Below are positions 1 to 8,969 of a stretch of DNA of 64,000 nucleotides, one piece after another. Source of the stretch: Glaciimonas sp. CA11.2 (lineage in GTDB: Bacteria > Pseudomonadota > Gammaproteobacteria > Burkholderiales > Burkholderiaceae_D); the NCBI RefSeq assembly GCF_034314045.1, contig NZ_JAVIWL010000001.1, positions 1,364,001-1,428,000 of the forward strand, written 5' to 3'. Position numbers and translations under genes: made by a program. A model generated the notes under the pieces. The model worked only from the letters and a program-made list of their open reading frames with translations, searched no databases and was not told where the DNA came from. Every line of letters starts with the position of its first letter. The first letter of the stretch is position 1.

Positions 1-103
1 TCAGCTTTTGCGCTTTTTATCCAGCCTTTAGCCAACCAACAACAGATACGAACAAGTTCACTACAAATCCAGACACCCGCGTAAAGCCGGTATCTTTAGG
101 CAT
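1..103. other. Non-coding stretch downstream of pilQ
   Basis: This edge of the window follows the pilQ stop codon. No reading frame with a plausible start or ribosome binding site and no terminator-like stem was seen. In related betaproteobacteria aroK often follows pilQ, so its start may lie just beyond the window; that is inference only. Confidence 0.4.
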
Positions 104-2353
104 TTAGCGCCCAGCGATCCGGTCTATGACGACTTTTGGTGTAAGGAAAATCAATAATTCCGTTCTTTTGTTAACAATTGCTGTTTGTTTGAAAAGATAA
201 CCCAGAACCGGAATATCTCCAAGCAAAGGCACTTTATTGACGGCATTCGAAATTGTTTGCGTGTAAATACCACCAATAACGACTGTTCCGCCATTTTCTA
301 CCTGAACCTGCGTTTGCACATGCTTGGTGTTGATTGATACGCCACCCGGAACAACCTGGCCGACACTGTCGTTAGTCACATCGACAGTCAAAATGACGTT
401 ACCGTCCGGCGTAATTTGTGGCGTCACTTCAAGTTTCAGGTTGGCTTTTTTGAATTCAACCGAAGTTGCGCCACTACTGGTAGCACTTTGATAAGGAATC
501 TCCGTTCCTTGCTCAATTAATGCCTTTTGCTGATCGGCAGTAACAACGCGCGGACTGGATATGATCTTACCTTCCCCATCCGCCTCAAGCGCGGACAATT
601 CGAGACTAATAAATTTTGATGCAGCCGCATTAAACAACGTCAATGCAACAGAACCCGCTGACCCAGTAGCAGGATTAGCCGGCAAATTCACCGCACTTTG
701 TCCAATACCTGGGATAGTCGCCCCTGTCGAGGTAGTCGTCACTGTAGTTGGAACTTGCTGTCCACCAGCGGCGACGTTATTGCTATTAAAACCAAATCCA
801 AGCTTCGCACCCAGATTACGACTAAAACCATCGTTAGCCTCCACCATACGCGCTTCGATCAGTACCTGCCGCGAGGCAATGTCGATCTTGGTGACTAGCG
901 TACGAATATTTTCAAGGACGGTCGCCGTATCTGTAATGAATAACTGATTCGTACGTGGATCAATCACGGCGCTTCCGCGTTTGGACAAAATACTGTTCTT
1001 TTTGTCACCTGCGCTGCTGCCATCATCATTAATACCAAATACTTTTTTGAACGCATCGGCCTTTTGATAGTTCAATTGAAACGACTCGGTCCGCAAGGGC
1101 TCCAGATCGGCAATTAAGGCGCGTTGCTCCAACTCCAACTTCTCTTTCGTCAGCAACTCGTCTTTCGGCGCAATCCACACGACTGAGCCATTCTTACGCA
1201 TGTCTAATCCTTTGGACTGCATGACGATGTCGAGCGCCTGATCCCAGGGCACGTCTTTTAGACGCAATGTCAGGTTACCGCTGACCGTGTCACTGGTAAT
1301 AATATTTAAACCAGTAAAGTCCGCAATGACCTGCAGTACTGCACGGACTTCAATGTTTTGAAAGTTTAACGACAATTTGTCGCCACGGTAATTTTGCACG
1401 CCTTGCCCTAACTTGTTCGGCTGCTCCTTGATCGGCTTGACTTCAATCACCAATTGGGAATCGCTCTGGTAAGCGGTATGCTCCCACAGGCCCTTAGGTT
1501 CGATCACCATACGAACATTTTCACCCTGCTGCATGGTGGTGATAGTCCGTACTGGCGTTCCGAAATCCCCAACATCCAATTTGCGACGTAGAGTTGCCGG
1601 TAAACTTGTCTTACTGAAATCGACGACAATCGACTGTCCCTGTTGTCGCACGTTGACCACAACTTGCTTACTCGGCAGATCAACCACGATGCGGCCTTCA
1701 CCTGCGCTGCCACGACGGAAATCGATATCGCGCAACGCGGGCTTACTGTCTTCAAGAGTCGCGGGATAAGCAACCGTAGATGTTGTTGTCGGTACCACAG
1801 AGCTATCGAGAACAGCGGGGCGATTCGGCGCGACAGGTAGAACTGGCTCACCGACTGAGTTGACCGCCGTCGCCACACCGCCCGATCCATCAATCGTTAC
1901 AACGACTGCGTTACCTTCCATAGCCAGGGCATAATTTAACGAGCGCTTAAGATTAATAACCAGACGCACGCGATCATCGTTCTGAGCAACAATTACATTG
2001 CGAACATCGCCTAAGCTAACGTCCTGCACAGTCTTTCCGGTCGCATTACCGATCCCGGGAAAGTCCAGCGCGATTCGCGCAGGGCTGACAACCGCAAAGC
2101 CCACCGGCAGCGTTTTTATTGGTTTTTTGAGGTGAACCGTCACAATAGTATTACTACCCTGATGATTCGCACTAATTGACGTCACGGCATTGTCGTCGGC
2201 CAGCGCAGCGCTCCCAAACCCAGCCAATAGAACCATCGTCACCAGCATCAATGCTTTATGACGAATTACGTCCAGGCAGTTGAATGGCGCTCTTGCTACG
2301 GATTTTGTTACACCCTTTATGCCACCCGTTACTGCACCCATTGCTGCACTCAT
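104..2353 (-). CDS. pilQ: Type IV pilus secretin PilQ
   Basis: Outer-membrane secretin that forms the gated channel through which the type IV pilus passes; also needed for natural transformation in many species. I take the ATG at 2353 (749 aa) because it overlaps the pilP stop as ATGA and has GGAGA about 7 nt upstream; a longer frame to 2398 lacks this support. A long N-region leads to a hydrophobic stretch and a signal cleavage site near A52 (SAALA). Then come two AMIN peptidoglycan-binding domains (about 55-130 and 204-285), an STN/N0 domain (about 320-395), and the secretin core from about 490 to the end, with the typical VPLLGDIPVLGYLF segment. It is the last gene of pilMNOPQ, translationally coupled to pilP. 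Confidence 0.96.
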   Translation of the reverse strand: MSAAMGAVTGGIKGVTKSVARAPFNCLDVIRHKALMLVTMVLLAGFGSAALADDNAVTSISANHQGSNTIVTVHLKKPIKTLPVGFAVVSPARIALDFPGIGNATGKTVQDVSLGDVRNVIVAQNDDRVRLVINLKRSLNYALAMEGNAVVVTIDGSGGVATAVNSVGEPVLPVAPNRPAVLDSSVVPTTTSTVAYPATLEDSKPALRDIDFRRGSAGEGRIVVDLPSKQVVVNVRQQGQSIVVDFSKTSLPATLRRKLDVGDFGTPVRTITTMQQGENVRMVIEPKGLWEHTAYQSDSQLVIEVKPIKEQPNKLGQGVQNYRGDKLSLNFQNIEVRAVLQVIADFTGLNIITSDTVSGNLTLRLKDVPWDQALDIVMQSKGLDMRKNGSVVWIAPKDELLTKEKLELEQRALIADLEPLRTESFQLNYQKADAFKKVFGINDDGSSAGDKKNSILSKRGSAVIDPRTNQLFITDTATVLENIRTLVTKIDIASRQVLIEARMVEANDGFSRNLGAKLGFGFNSNNVAAGGQQVPTTVTTTSTGATIPGIGQSAVNLPANPATGSAGSVALTLFNAAASKFISLELSALEADGEGKIISSPRVVTADQQKALIEQGTEIPYQSATSSGATSVEFKKANLKLEVTPQITPDGNVILTVDVTNDSVGQVVPGGVSINTKHVQTQVQVENGGTVVIGGIYTQTISNAVNKVPLLGDIPVLGYLFKQTAIVNKRTELLIFLTPKVVIDRIAGR

Positions 2354-2898
2354 TTTATGCTCTCCTGCAATACTAACTTGGCTTCGCGTTCGACCCATTC
2401 GCCCGACGCATCTTGTACAATTTCTTTTAAACTTACTTCGGTCTCACTAATGTGAGTGACCATGCCAAAGTTCTGCCCGACATAGTTTCCGACTTTCACC
2501 GGAAATACCGTTTTATCAATTTGCAGCAACGCATAACTCAAGCCAACTTTTTGTAATGTGCCCACCATCTTGATGGTGTCTAGCGGATAATTTTCCAGCG
2601 CTTCGCGCCGCCGTTCCAGGTTCGGCTTTAGACCGTTGGAATTAGCCTGCATTTTGGCCAACACGACCAGTAACTTGTTAGGATCAAACGGATCAATACT
2701 GGTGTTGCCTGCATAAATAAAAGGGATAAATCTTTTGGGTTCCGTCAGCTGAGGGATAAATGCACGGGTATGCATTTTGACATCTGCCATCCACTCTCTT
2801 ACCTCTTGCACTCCGCTATCACCGCAACCGGATAAGGTAGCAATAGCAATAATGGCGATCACTGATCTGATCGAACTGGGCACGGGAAAGGGGATCAT
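2350..2898 (-). CDS. pilP: Type IV pilus assembly lipoprotein PilP
   Basis: Inner-membrane lipoprotein of the pilus alignment subcomplex; it links PilN/PilO to the PilQ secretin. The 182-aa protein starts with a hydrophobic segment ending in the lipobox LSGC, so Cys25 should be lipidated. The C-terminal half has the beta-sandwich pattern of PilP, including the VKVGNYVGQNFG stretch. Its ATG at 2898 overlaps the pilO stop as ATGA and its own stop overlaps pilQ in the same way, so the last three genes of the operon are translationally coupled. Confidence 0.95.
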   Translation of the reverse strand: MIPFPVPSSIRSVIAIIAIATLSGCGDSGVQEVREWMADVKMHTRAFIPQLTEPKRFIPFIYAGNTSIDPFDPNKLLVVLAKMQANSNGLKPNLERRREALENYPLDTIKMVGTLQKVGLSYALLQIDKTVFPVKVGNYVGQNFGMVTHISETEVSLKEIVQDASGEWVEREAKLVLQESIK

Positions 2899-3554
2899 TT
2901 TGCACCCTTCTGCTTGGCCGCATCACTGATGATGCGTTGCGCCGCCACTTCTTCTGGATCAAGATAACGGAACGTCTTTGCCACCGCTTCCAACGTCAAT
3001 GCGCCATCTTTACCGGCGCTCAAACTCATGTTATTTAATGTGACAATGCGGGGCAAATTGGCGATATCGCTAGTAAAAGAACCAACATCGTGATATCCGC
3101 CCGTAATCTTGATGTCAATAGGCAACTCGGCGTAGTAATCCTTCACCACAACCTGACCCGGCTTAAATAGTTCGAACTGCAATCCCCGGCCTAAGCCAGC
3201 CTGGTTGATGTCTGACAGCAACGCGTCCATTTCAGCCTTGCTTGGGAGTTGCTTTTCTAGCGTAATAACGTATTCAGCGACCTGTTTTTTTTGCTTACGC
3301 AAACCATCCAGATTAATTGCCTGTCCAATCTTGCTTTTGTATTGATCCTTTAGCTGCACCTCTTGTTGCTGGCCATTGGTAAGATCAGTCTGTTGATCGC
3401 TCCAATAAAAAAACCATCCGAGGAATAACACCGCCAATAAAACACCGACGCCGCAAAGATTGCGGGGAATAGCCGGCCACTGACCAGGATGGCGTCCGTT
3501 CAGCCCCTTAAACTGGGTACTGACTATCGCCTGTAATTCTTTCAAATCCGTCAT
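2895..3554 (-). CDS. pilO: Type IV pilus alignment protein PilO
   Basis: Bitopic inner-membrane protein that pairs with PilN in the pilus alignment complex. The 219-aa product has a short cytoplasmic N-terminus, one membrane helix at about 33-50 (rich in L, V, F, W), a periplasmic coiled coil (about 55-105), and a C-terminal ferredoxin-like domain. The length is usual for the family. The pilN stop is 28 bp upstream, and the stop overlaps the pilP start. Confidence 0.95.
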   Translation of the reverse strand: MTDLKELQAIVSTQFKGLNGRHPGQWPAIPRNLCGVGVLLAVLFLGWFFYWSDQQTDLTNGQQQEVQLKDQYKSKIGQAINLDGLRKQKKQVAEYVITLEKQLPSKAEMDALLSDINQAGLGRGLQFELFKPGQVVVKDYYAELPIDIKITGGYHDVGSFTSDIANLPRIVTLNNMSLSAGKDGALTLEAVAKTFRYLDPEEVAAQRIISDAAKQKGAK

Positions 3555-3582
3555 CGTGCATCTCTCTTTGAATGCTGCGGTC

Positions 3583-4221
3583 TCACTTAACGATCACCGG
3601 GCCGGTAACTTGACCGCCATTTGACCCATCTGTCGCTTTAACTGCGTTGCCAGGTACGGTGTCGCTAGGTCTTTTAATGCCGACGTTTATCGTAAAATCG
3701 AAAACCCGCTTACCATCCTTCCCCACTGCAATATTTGCAGCACGGATTTCAATTAAATCAGGACGCTCCAACCAAGGGGAGTTGTTACTCAGATTGCGCA
3801 GCAGTTCAGATACGCGCTCATTAGATTGCGCATAGCCGCTCAACACGACGCGTTGCTCCTCTTGTTTGAAACTACGCAGATAAATTCCTTCCGGCACTTG
3901 CTTAACCAGTTCATCCATTAAATACACAGGCTGATTGCGGTCGCTTTGTAAATTTTCGACTGCTTGCTGACGCGCTTTAAGAGAGGCGATGTCTTGCTTG
4001 AGGCTGATGATTTCCTTGATTTGACCATCCAGGCGCGTGTTTTCAGCCTGAATGAAGAGATTACGTTCGCTTTGATTTGAAATACTATGAGCAAAAAAGG
4101 CACCGAGTACCAATACCAAAAGCAATCCGCAGACAGCCGACAGCGCAAGCATGGCAAAAAATGCCTTCTTACGTTGTTGTCGCGCTTCTTCACGGTGAGG
4201 GAGTAGGTTAATTTTTATCAT
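3583..4221 (-). CDS. pilN: Type IV pilus assembly protein PilN
   Basis: Inner-membrane partner of PilO; its cytoplasmic N-terminal motif binds the actin-like PilM. I choose the ATG at 4221 (212 aa), which overlaps the pilM stop as TGATG and gives the conserved PilN N-terminus MIKINLLPHRE. An upstream in-frame extension to 4251 lies inside pilM and is unlikely. A single membrane helix follows at about 22-45, then a coiled-coil region and a periplasmic ferredoxin-like domain. Confidence 0.95.
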   Translation of the reverse strand: MIKINLLPHREEARQQRKKAFFAMLALSAVCGLLLVLVLGAFFAHSISNQSERNLFIQAENTRLDGQIKEIISLKQDIASLKARQQAVENLQSDRNQPVYLMDELVKQVPEGIYLRSFKQEEQRVVLSGYAQSNERVSELLRNLSNNSPWLERPDLIEIRAANIAVGKDGKRVFDFTINVGIKRPSDTVPGNAVKATDGSNGGQVTGPVIVK

Positions 4222-5300
4222 CAGCCAAATCTCCGCATTGCTAGGCCGCAAGCGACCAAATACGAAGGCGCTTCAATTCGCAACTGCTTTTCACGCACAT
4301 TGGAGGCCAATTGCATGCCGGCAAAGGGATCAACCAAGGAGGTAGAAATCTTGACGCGCCCAGCGACGGCTTCAACTATGCCGGGAATGATTGCACAGCC
4401 GCCCGCCAGATATATCTGGTCGATACGGGTGTAGGGAGTTGAAGTGAAGAAAAACTGAATCGCTCTGCTGAGTTCGATAGCAGCACTTTCCAAAAACGGA
4501 TTGAGTATTTCTTGTTGATAGCTCGCAGGCAAATCGCCTGTGCGCTTTTTGGCGTCTGCCTCCTCGTAAGACAATCCGAACGCACGCACAATATCTTGCG
4601 TTAGTTGATGTCCACCAAAAGGTTGTTCGCGCTCATAAATAAGCTGCCCATCCAACAGCGCCGAAACGTGGGTACTTTGGCCACCAATTTGAAAAAGTCC
4701 AATCATTTGGCCGCGCCCAGCCTGGGGCAATTGCGCGACAATGCGGTTGATTGCCCCACGTGCAGCGTACGACTCAATGTCCATGACGATCGGCTTCAGC
4801 CCTGCCGCTTCAGCTACGGCTACGCGGTCCTCGACTTTCTCCTTACGTGTAGCGGCCAGTAACACCTCAACATCTTCCGGCGCCTGTTGCGAGGGACCAA
4901 TAACGTGGAAATCCAGGCTCACCTCATCCAATGCGAAAGGAATGTACTGATTTGCTTCCGATTCGACTTGTAGCTCTAGCTCGTCATCACTCATACCGCC
5001 GGGCAAAATAATTTTTTTTGTAATAACTGATGCGGACGGCATGCCAAGGGCAACATTTTTTGTGTTCGAGCCGCTTTTTTTCCAAAGTCGCCGAACCGTG
5101 TCAGCTACTAATTCGATGTTCTCGATATTGCCGTCCACAACTGCACCACGCGGCAACGGCTCTGAGGCGTAGCGCTCCAACTTCAACTGATCGCTACCCG
5201 CCGACGCCAACTCCACCAACCGCACGCCTGAGGCGCTAATATCTATCCCCACTAACGGTGGGTTCTTTTTGCCGAACAATGATCCAAGATCTAGTACCAA
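4221..5300 (-). CDS. pilM: Type IV pilus actin-like ATPase PilM
   Basis: Cytoplasmic FtsA/actin-like protein that binds ATP and the PilN N-terminus and so ties the cytoplasmic and periplasmic parts of the pilus machine together. The 359-aa protein shows the phosphate-1 loop VGIDISASGVRLVEL near the start, the phosphate-2 region LFQIGGQSTHVS and the adenosine motif YLAGGCAIIPG near residue 297. The start is TTG at 5300, with GGAGA 7 nt upstream; no ATG fits the family N-terminus. It is the first gene of pilMNOPQ and is divergent from mrcA, as in many proteobacteria. Confidence 0.95.
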   Translation of the reverse strand: MVLDLGSLFGKKNPPLVGIDISASGVRLVELASAGSDQLKLERYASEPLPRGAVVDGNIENIELVADTVRRLWKKSGSNTKNVALGMPSASVITKKIILPGGMSDDELELQVESEANQYIPFALDEVSLDFHVIGPSQQAPEDVEVLLAATRKEKVEDRVAVAEAAGLKPIVMDIESYAARGAINRIVAQLPQAGRGQMIGLFQIGGQSTHVSALLDGQLIYEREQPFGGHQLTQDIVRAFGLSYEEADAKKRTGDLPASYQQEILNPFLESAAIELSRAIQFFFTSTPYTRIDQIYLAGGCAIIPGIVEAVAGRVKISTSLVDPFAGMQLASNVREKQLRIEAPSYLVACGLAMRRFG

Positions 5301-5385
5301 GAGCCTATCTCCGGTGAGCGTATTTTTTGCAGGAACATTTACTGATCAGCAAATCAAAATAATATTTTGGCAAGTCCAATTAATT

Positions 5386-5441
5386 AATAAATAAATAAAT
5401 ACAGTGTTGGTTATCCGCACTATTTATTACATTTATTTATT
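5386..5441. repeat. Imperfect AT-rich inverted repeat
   Basis: The left arm is a run of AATA units ending in CAGTG. The right arm starts with CACT and carries ATTTATT units, with a few bases of slippage between arms. It may bend DNA or act as an UP element for either divergent promoter; the tandem AATA runs could also be simple low-complexity sequence. Confidence 0.4.
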
Positions 5442-5639
5442 CAACCAGAACAACATTTTTAAGTGCCTTGAATTAACTTTTTTCCAGGCGGCAACTAAGT
5501 CCAGATGGACCGCCAATTTCGGTCACATCGATGGCAAATAATTGTCAAATGTAATGCTTTTTGTCCACTTTCTGTGTGATTTTGTACGAGAAATAACAAA
5601 TTTAAGTATATTGCCAAGGCTTGCAAGTTTTATGCCCTG

Positions 5640-5667
5640 TTGTACGTTTAACGCGTGCCGTTATAAT
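5640..5667 (+). promoter_or_regulatory. Sigma-70 type promoter for mrcA
   Basis: A perfect TATAAT -10 box at 5662-5667 lies 16 bp after TTGTAC at 5640-5645 (four of six consensus bases). The expected transcript starts about 25 nt before the mrcA ATG. The leader lacks a strong Shine-Dalgarno sequence. Confidence 0.65.
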
Positions 5668-5699
5668 GCGTCCCATCACTACAGATATTTCACACGCGC

Positions 5700-8081
5700 A
5701 TGACACCTCCAGTTTCCGATTTAAATTCTAGCAATCCGACATCAGTCCCAACGCCAAAGCGTCGCATGCCGTTGGCGTTAAGGCTGCTCATTGGATTTTT
5801 CGGTATCGTCGCGGGCCTTATGGCAATCGCGGCACTTACATTTGGATTCATGCTTGCGCTGGCTTGGCCGAACCTTCCTGCTCTGGACTCGCTGACCGAC
5901 TACCGTCCCAAAATTCCGCTTCGTATTTTTTCGGCAGACGGTGTGCTAATCGGTGAGTTTGGCGAAGAACGGCGCAGTCTGGTCCATATTAACGACATTC
6001 CTGATGTCGTTAAAAAAGCCGTTCTTGCGATTGAAGATGATCGCTTTTATCAACATGGCGGCGTGGATTATCAAGGTATTTTGCGCGCCACATTCTCTAA
6101 CCTGACCGGCGGCGGCGGCGGTGCCAGTACGATTACACAACAGGTTGCGCGTAATTTTTTCCTGACCAGTAACGAACCAACATTTCTCCAGAAGGCCTCA
6201 CGTAAATTTCTTTATGAAATTCCCCTGGCCTGGAAAATCGAGCAAAATTTGACCAAGGATCAAATTCTTGAGGTGTACATGAACCAGATTTATCTGGGAC
6301 AACGAGCCTATGGTTTTGCTTCGGCTGCACAAGTTTATTTTGGTAAAAAATTACAGGAACTGACTATCGCCGAGGCCGCCATGCTCGCAGGTTTGCCCAA
6401 AGCACCATCGGCCAACAACCCTGTTGTTAATCCGAAACGGGCCACTGCGCGTCAACAATATATTTTGTTGCGGATGCTGCAGTTGGGCTACATCACGCAG
6501 GGCCAATATGATCAAGCCAAAAACGAGCCACTGCGCTTAAAAACCGGGGCGACCGAATTTGGTATTCATGCGGAATATGTCTCTGAAATGGCCCGACAAT
6601 TAGTCTATGAACAATTTAAGGACGCCACTTACACACGTGGTTTGAATGTGTTCACCACAATCACCAAGGCCGATCAGGACGCCGCCTACTTTGCGTTGAG
6701 ACGGGGCGTGATGAGCTACGACAAACGACGCGGTTACCGCGGCCCCGAAGGCTATATGACCATTCCTACCGGCTCAAAGGAAGAGTTGGATGGCGCGATC
6801 GAAGTGGAGCTAGCCGACCATCCTGACAGCGATGATATTGTTGCCGCTGTGGTGTTGGAGGCGAATCCGAAAAGCGTCCGTGCCGTGCTTTCCACCGGAG
6901 AAGAAATCACGATTACCGGTAGCGGCTTAAGTATTGCCACAAATTTATTGAGCGACAAAGCGCCACCTCAACGCAAAGTGAAACCCGGCGCTATCATCCG
7001 CGTGATGCAAAATGAAAAGTCCTGGATCATTACGCAAATGCCTGCGGTGGAATCGGCGTTAATCTCCACCAGCACCAGCGATGGCGCTATTCGCGCTTTA
7101 GTGGGGGGCTTTGATTTTAATCGGAATAAATTCAATCATGTGACGCAAGCGTGGCGTCAGCCGGGCTCTGCGTTCAAGCCATTCATTTATTCTGCGTCCC
7201 TCGAAAAAGGTTTGTCGCCAGCGACAATAATCAACGATGCGCCCATTACTTTTGGCGGCGGCCTGACAGGCGGTCAGGTATGGCAGCCAAAAAATTATGG
7301 CAATAAATACGAAGGTCCGATGACCATGCGCAGAGGATTGATGAAATCCAAGAACATGATATCAGTACGTATTCTCGATAAGATTGGTGCGCAATACGGG
7401 CAGGAATATGCGACCCGTTTTGGATTCGATCCAGACAAGAATCCTCCTTATCTGACGCTCGCCCTCGGAGCAGGGGCCGTGACGCCTTTACAGTTAGCCG
7501 CTGGCTATGCGGTATTTGCCAATGGCGGTTATAAGGTCAATCCTTACCTCATTAGTAAAATTCTGGATGCGAACGGCCAGGTGTTGGCAGAAGCGCACCC
7601 CGCCAAAGCTGGCGATGAAAACAATCGGGTCATCGATGCACGCAACGCATTTCTGATGGATAGCATGCTCAAAGATGTCGTGCGTGCTGGCACCGGATTC
7701 AAAGCGATGTCACTCAAACGCACCGATCTGGCGGGCAAAACCGGTACCACCAACGATTCGATGGATGCATGGTTTGCGGGCTATCAACCGACGTTGGTTG
7801 CTGTCACCTGGATGGGTTTTGATCAGCCAAAAAATATGGGAGATCGCGAGACTGGTGGTGGCCTGGCACTTCCAATCTGGGTCGACTATATGGAAAAAGC
7901 ATTAAAAGGACTTCCGACTGTGGAGCGAGAAGTACCAGAGGGCCTGCTGCACAGTGGCAGTGAGTATTATTATGCTGAATATCCGCCGGGCACCGGTACC
8001 CAAAGTATTGGCGTCGGCAGTACTGGCGCTCCTGGTGGCGATGATAAAGCGCAAGACGAGGTTAAAAACGAATTGTTCTAG
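5700..8081 (+). CDS. mrcA: Penicillin-binding protein 1A, bifunctional murein synthase
   Basis: Class A PBP that polymerises lipid II and cross-links peptidoglycan in the periplasm. The 793-aa protein has one N-terminal membrane helix (about 24-50), a GT51 glycosyltransferase domain with the catalytic EDDRFYQHGG motif from E112, and a transpeptidase domain with active-site serine S490 (SAFK), SKN at 550-552 and KTG at 680-682. All catalytic motifs are intact. The Gly/Ser-rich C-terminal tail is usual for the family. Its place divergent from pilM is conserved in many beta- and gammaproteobacteria. Confidence 0.96.
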   Translation: MTPPVSDLNSSNPTSVPTPKRRMPLALRLLIGFFGIVAGLMAIAALTFGFMLALAWPNLPALDSLTDYRPKIPLRIFSADGVLIGEFGEERRSLVHINDIPDVVKKAVLAIEDDRFYQHGGVDYQGILRATFSNLTGGGGGASTITQQVARNFFLTSNEPTFLQKASRKFLYEIPLAWKIEQNLTKDQILEVYMNQIYLGQRAYGFASAAQVYFGKKLQELTIAEAAMLAGLPKAPSANNPVVNPKRATARQQYILLRMLQLGYITQGQYDQAKNEPLRLKTGATEFGIHAEYVSEMARQLVYEQFKDATYTRGLNVFTTITKADQDAAYFALRRGVMSYDKRRGYRGPEGYMTIPTGSKEELDGAIEVELADHPDSDDIVAAVVLEANPKSVRAVLSTGEEITITGSGLSIATNLLSDKAPPQRKVKPGAIIRVMQNEKSWIITQMPAVESALISTSTSDGAIRALVGGFDFNRNKFNHVTQAWRQPGSAFKPFIYSASLEKGLSPATIINDAPITFGGGLTGGQVWQPKNYGNKYEGPMTMRRGLMKSKNMISVRILDKIGAQYGQEYATRFGFDPDKNPPYLTLALGAGAVTPLQLAAGYAVFANGGYKVNPYLISKILDANGQVLAEAHPAKAGDENNRVIDARNAFLMDSMLKDVVRAGTGFKAMSLKRTDLAGKTGTTNDSMDAWFAGYQPTLVAVTWMGFDQPKNMGDRETGGGLALPIWVDYMEKALKGLPTVEREVPEGLLHSGSEYYYAEYPPGTGTQSIGVGSTGAPGGDDKAQDEVKNELF

Positions 8082-8139
8082 ACACAAGCAGTTAGGTGCG
8101 TTTTGACAAACGTACAAAAACAGCGCTGGTCAGATGATA

Positions 8140-8283
8140 ACTCACGCAAAATCGAACGAACGAACGAAAAAGACAGACAGGCAGACAAACAGACGATGAC
8201 ATTAAAAACGTGGGAACGGTATCGCCCGGAAACCATTCAGGTGGCTGGGCGTTAGCCAGCCACTGATGCTATTTTGCGTGAGT
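8140..8283. repeat. 144-bp element bounded by 13-bp perfect inverted repeats
   Basis: ACTCACGCAAAAT at 8140-8152 is the exact reverse complement of 8271-8283. The interior holds GAAC tandem units (about 8153-8167), a degenerate run of CAGA/GACA units (about 8170-8197) and a hairpin, GTGGCTGG against CCAGCCAC, at about 8241-8262. It fills the spacer between convergent mrcA and cyaY. It could be a small non-autonomous mobile element, a bidirectional terminator region or an RNA fold; the sequence alone does not decide. Confidence 0.55.
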
Positions 8284-8287
8284 CCGA

Positions 8288-8620
8288 CTAAGGCTTTAGT
8301 TGTAATGTAGTTCCGCCTTGCTCGCCGACCATAGTTGATAAAGCGGCAAAAAACTCAGAGTCATCACGTGTATTGCGCCAGACGTTACCTTTCAATTTAT
8401 AGTGAAAACCGCCCGATTTGGCCGCAATCCACAGCTCTTGCATCGGTGCCTGGCTATTGACGATGATTTTTGATCCGTTATCGATAAATTCGATTTCCAG
8501 TACATTGCCGCGACGACTGCACTCAACATCCAACTCGTCGTTATCGTTGGCACGCTCCAATGCCGCCTCTAGCGCGCTCAAGGTCGCCTCAGCCGCAACC
8601 AGAAATTCTGATTCTGTCAT
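8288..8620 (-). CDS. cyaY: Frataxin-like iron donor CyaY
   Basis: Bacterial frataxin, which binds iron and modulates IscS/IscU iron-sulfur cluster assembly in the cytoplasm. The ATG at 8620 (110 aa) is chosen because it gives the usual MTESEF start and has GGAG about 8 nt upstream; a longer frame would need a TTG start. The acidic first helix (repeated E and D), the central beta sheet and the QELWIAAKSGGFHY segment match the frataxin fold. It is convergent with mrcA and divergent from lptM-lysA. Confidence 0.95.
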   Translation of the reverse strand: MTESEFLVAAEATLSALEAALERANDNDELDVECSRRGNVLEIEFIDNGSKIIVNSQAPMQELWIAAKSGGFHYKLKGNVWRNTRDDSEFFAALSTMVGEQGGTTLQLKP

Positions 8621-8672
8621 GCTAAACTCCAATCCATTCCATGTTGTTAAACTTACTCAGTGATTCTAATCC

Positions 8673-8942
8673 GTGAAACCATCATTTGATTTGTCCCGCG
8701 TAGCAATTTTAGGTAGTACGCTTGCATTTTCGCTCTTCCTGACCGCCTGCGGTCAAAAAGGCCCTCTTTTCATGCCAAAAGTACCTCCACTGGCCACGCA
8801 ACCATCTGGAACATCCGCGCCGCTAGCGACACCGGCAACAGTGACGGCACCGGGTACCACGGAGAGCGGAGCAGCGAAAGCGGGACCACACACTCAAATG
8901 GTACCGCCTGAGCCAACTGGGCCTGACACTATTTCCCAATAA
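8673..8942 (+). CDS. lptM: LPS-assembly lipoprotein LptM (YifL family)
   Basis: Small outer-membrane lipoprotein; LptM of E. coli stabilises the oxidised LptD/LptE translocon. The 89-aa product has a signal peptide ending in the lipobox LTAC (Cys26), followed directly by GQKGPL, the hallmark of this family. The rest is Pro/Ala/Thr-rich and low in complexity. The start is GTG at 8673. The pair lptM-lysA downstream of cyaY is a common proteobacterial order; lysA begins 27 bp after the stop. Confidence 0.85.
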   Translation: MKPSFDLSRVAILGSTLAFSLFLTACGQKGPLFMPKVPPLATQPSGTSAPLATPATVTAPGTTESGAAKAGPHTQMVPPEPTGPDTISQ

Positions 8943-8969
8943 TTTATTGACTTCATAACTGACTTTTCC

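Larger units (their letters stand above)
5301..5699. other. Divergent pilM/mrcA regulatory spacer
   Basis: About 400 bp of clearly AT-rich DNA between two divergent starts. It holds the mrcA promoter near its right end and an imperfect AT-rich inverted repeat (5386-5406 against 5418-5441, built of AATAAAT units followed by a GTG/CAC core). I could not pick a convincing promoter for pilM. No open frame of interest was seen. Confidence 0.6.
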
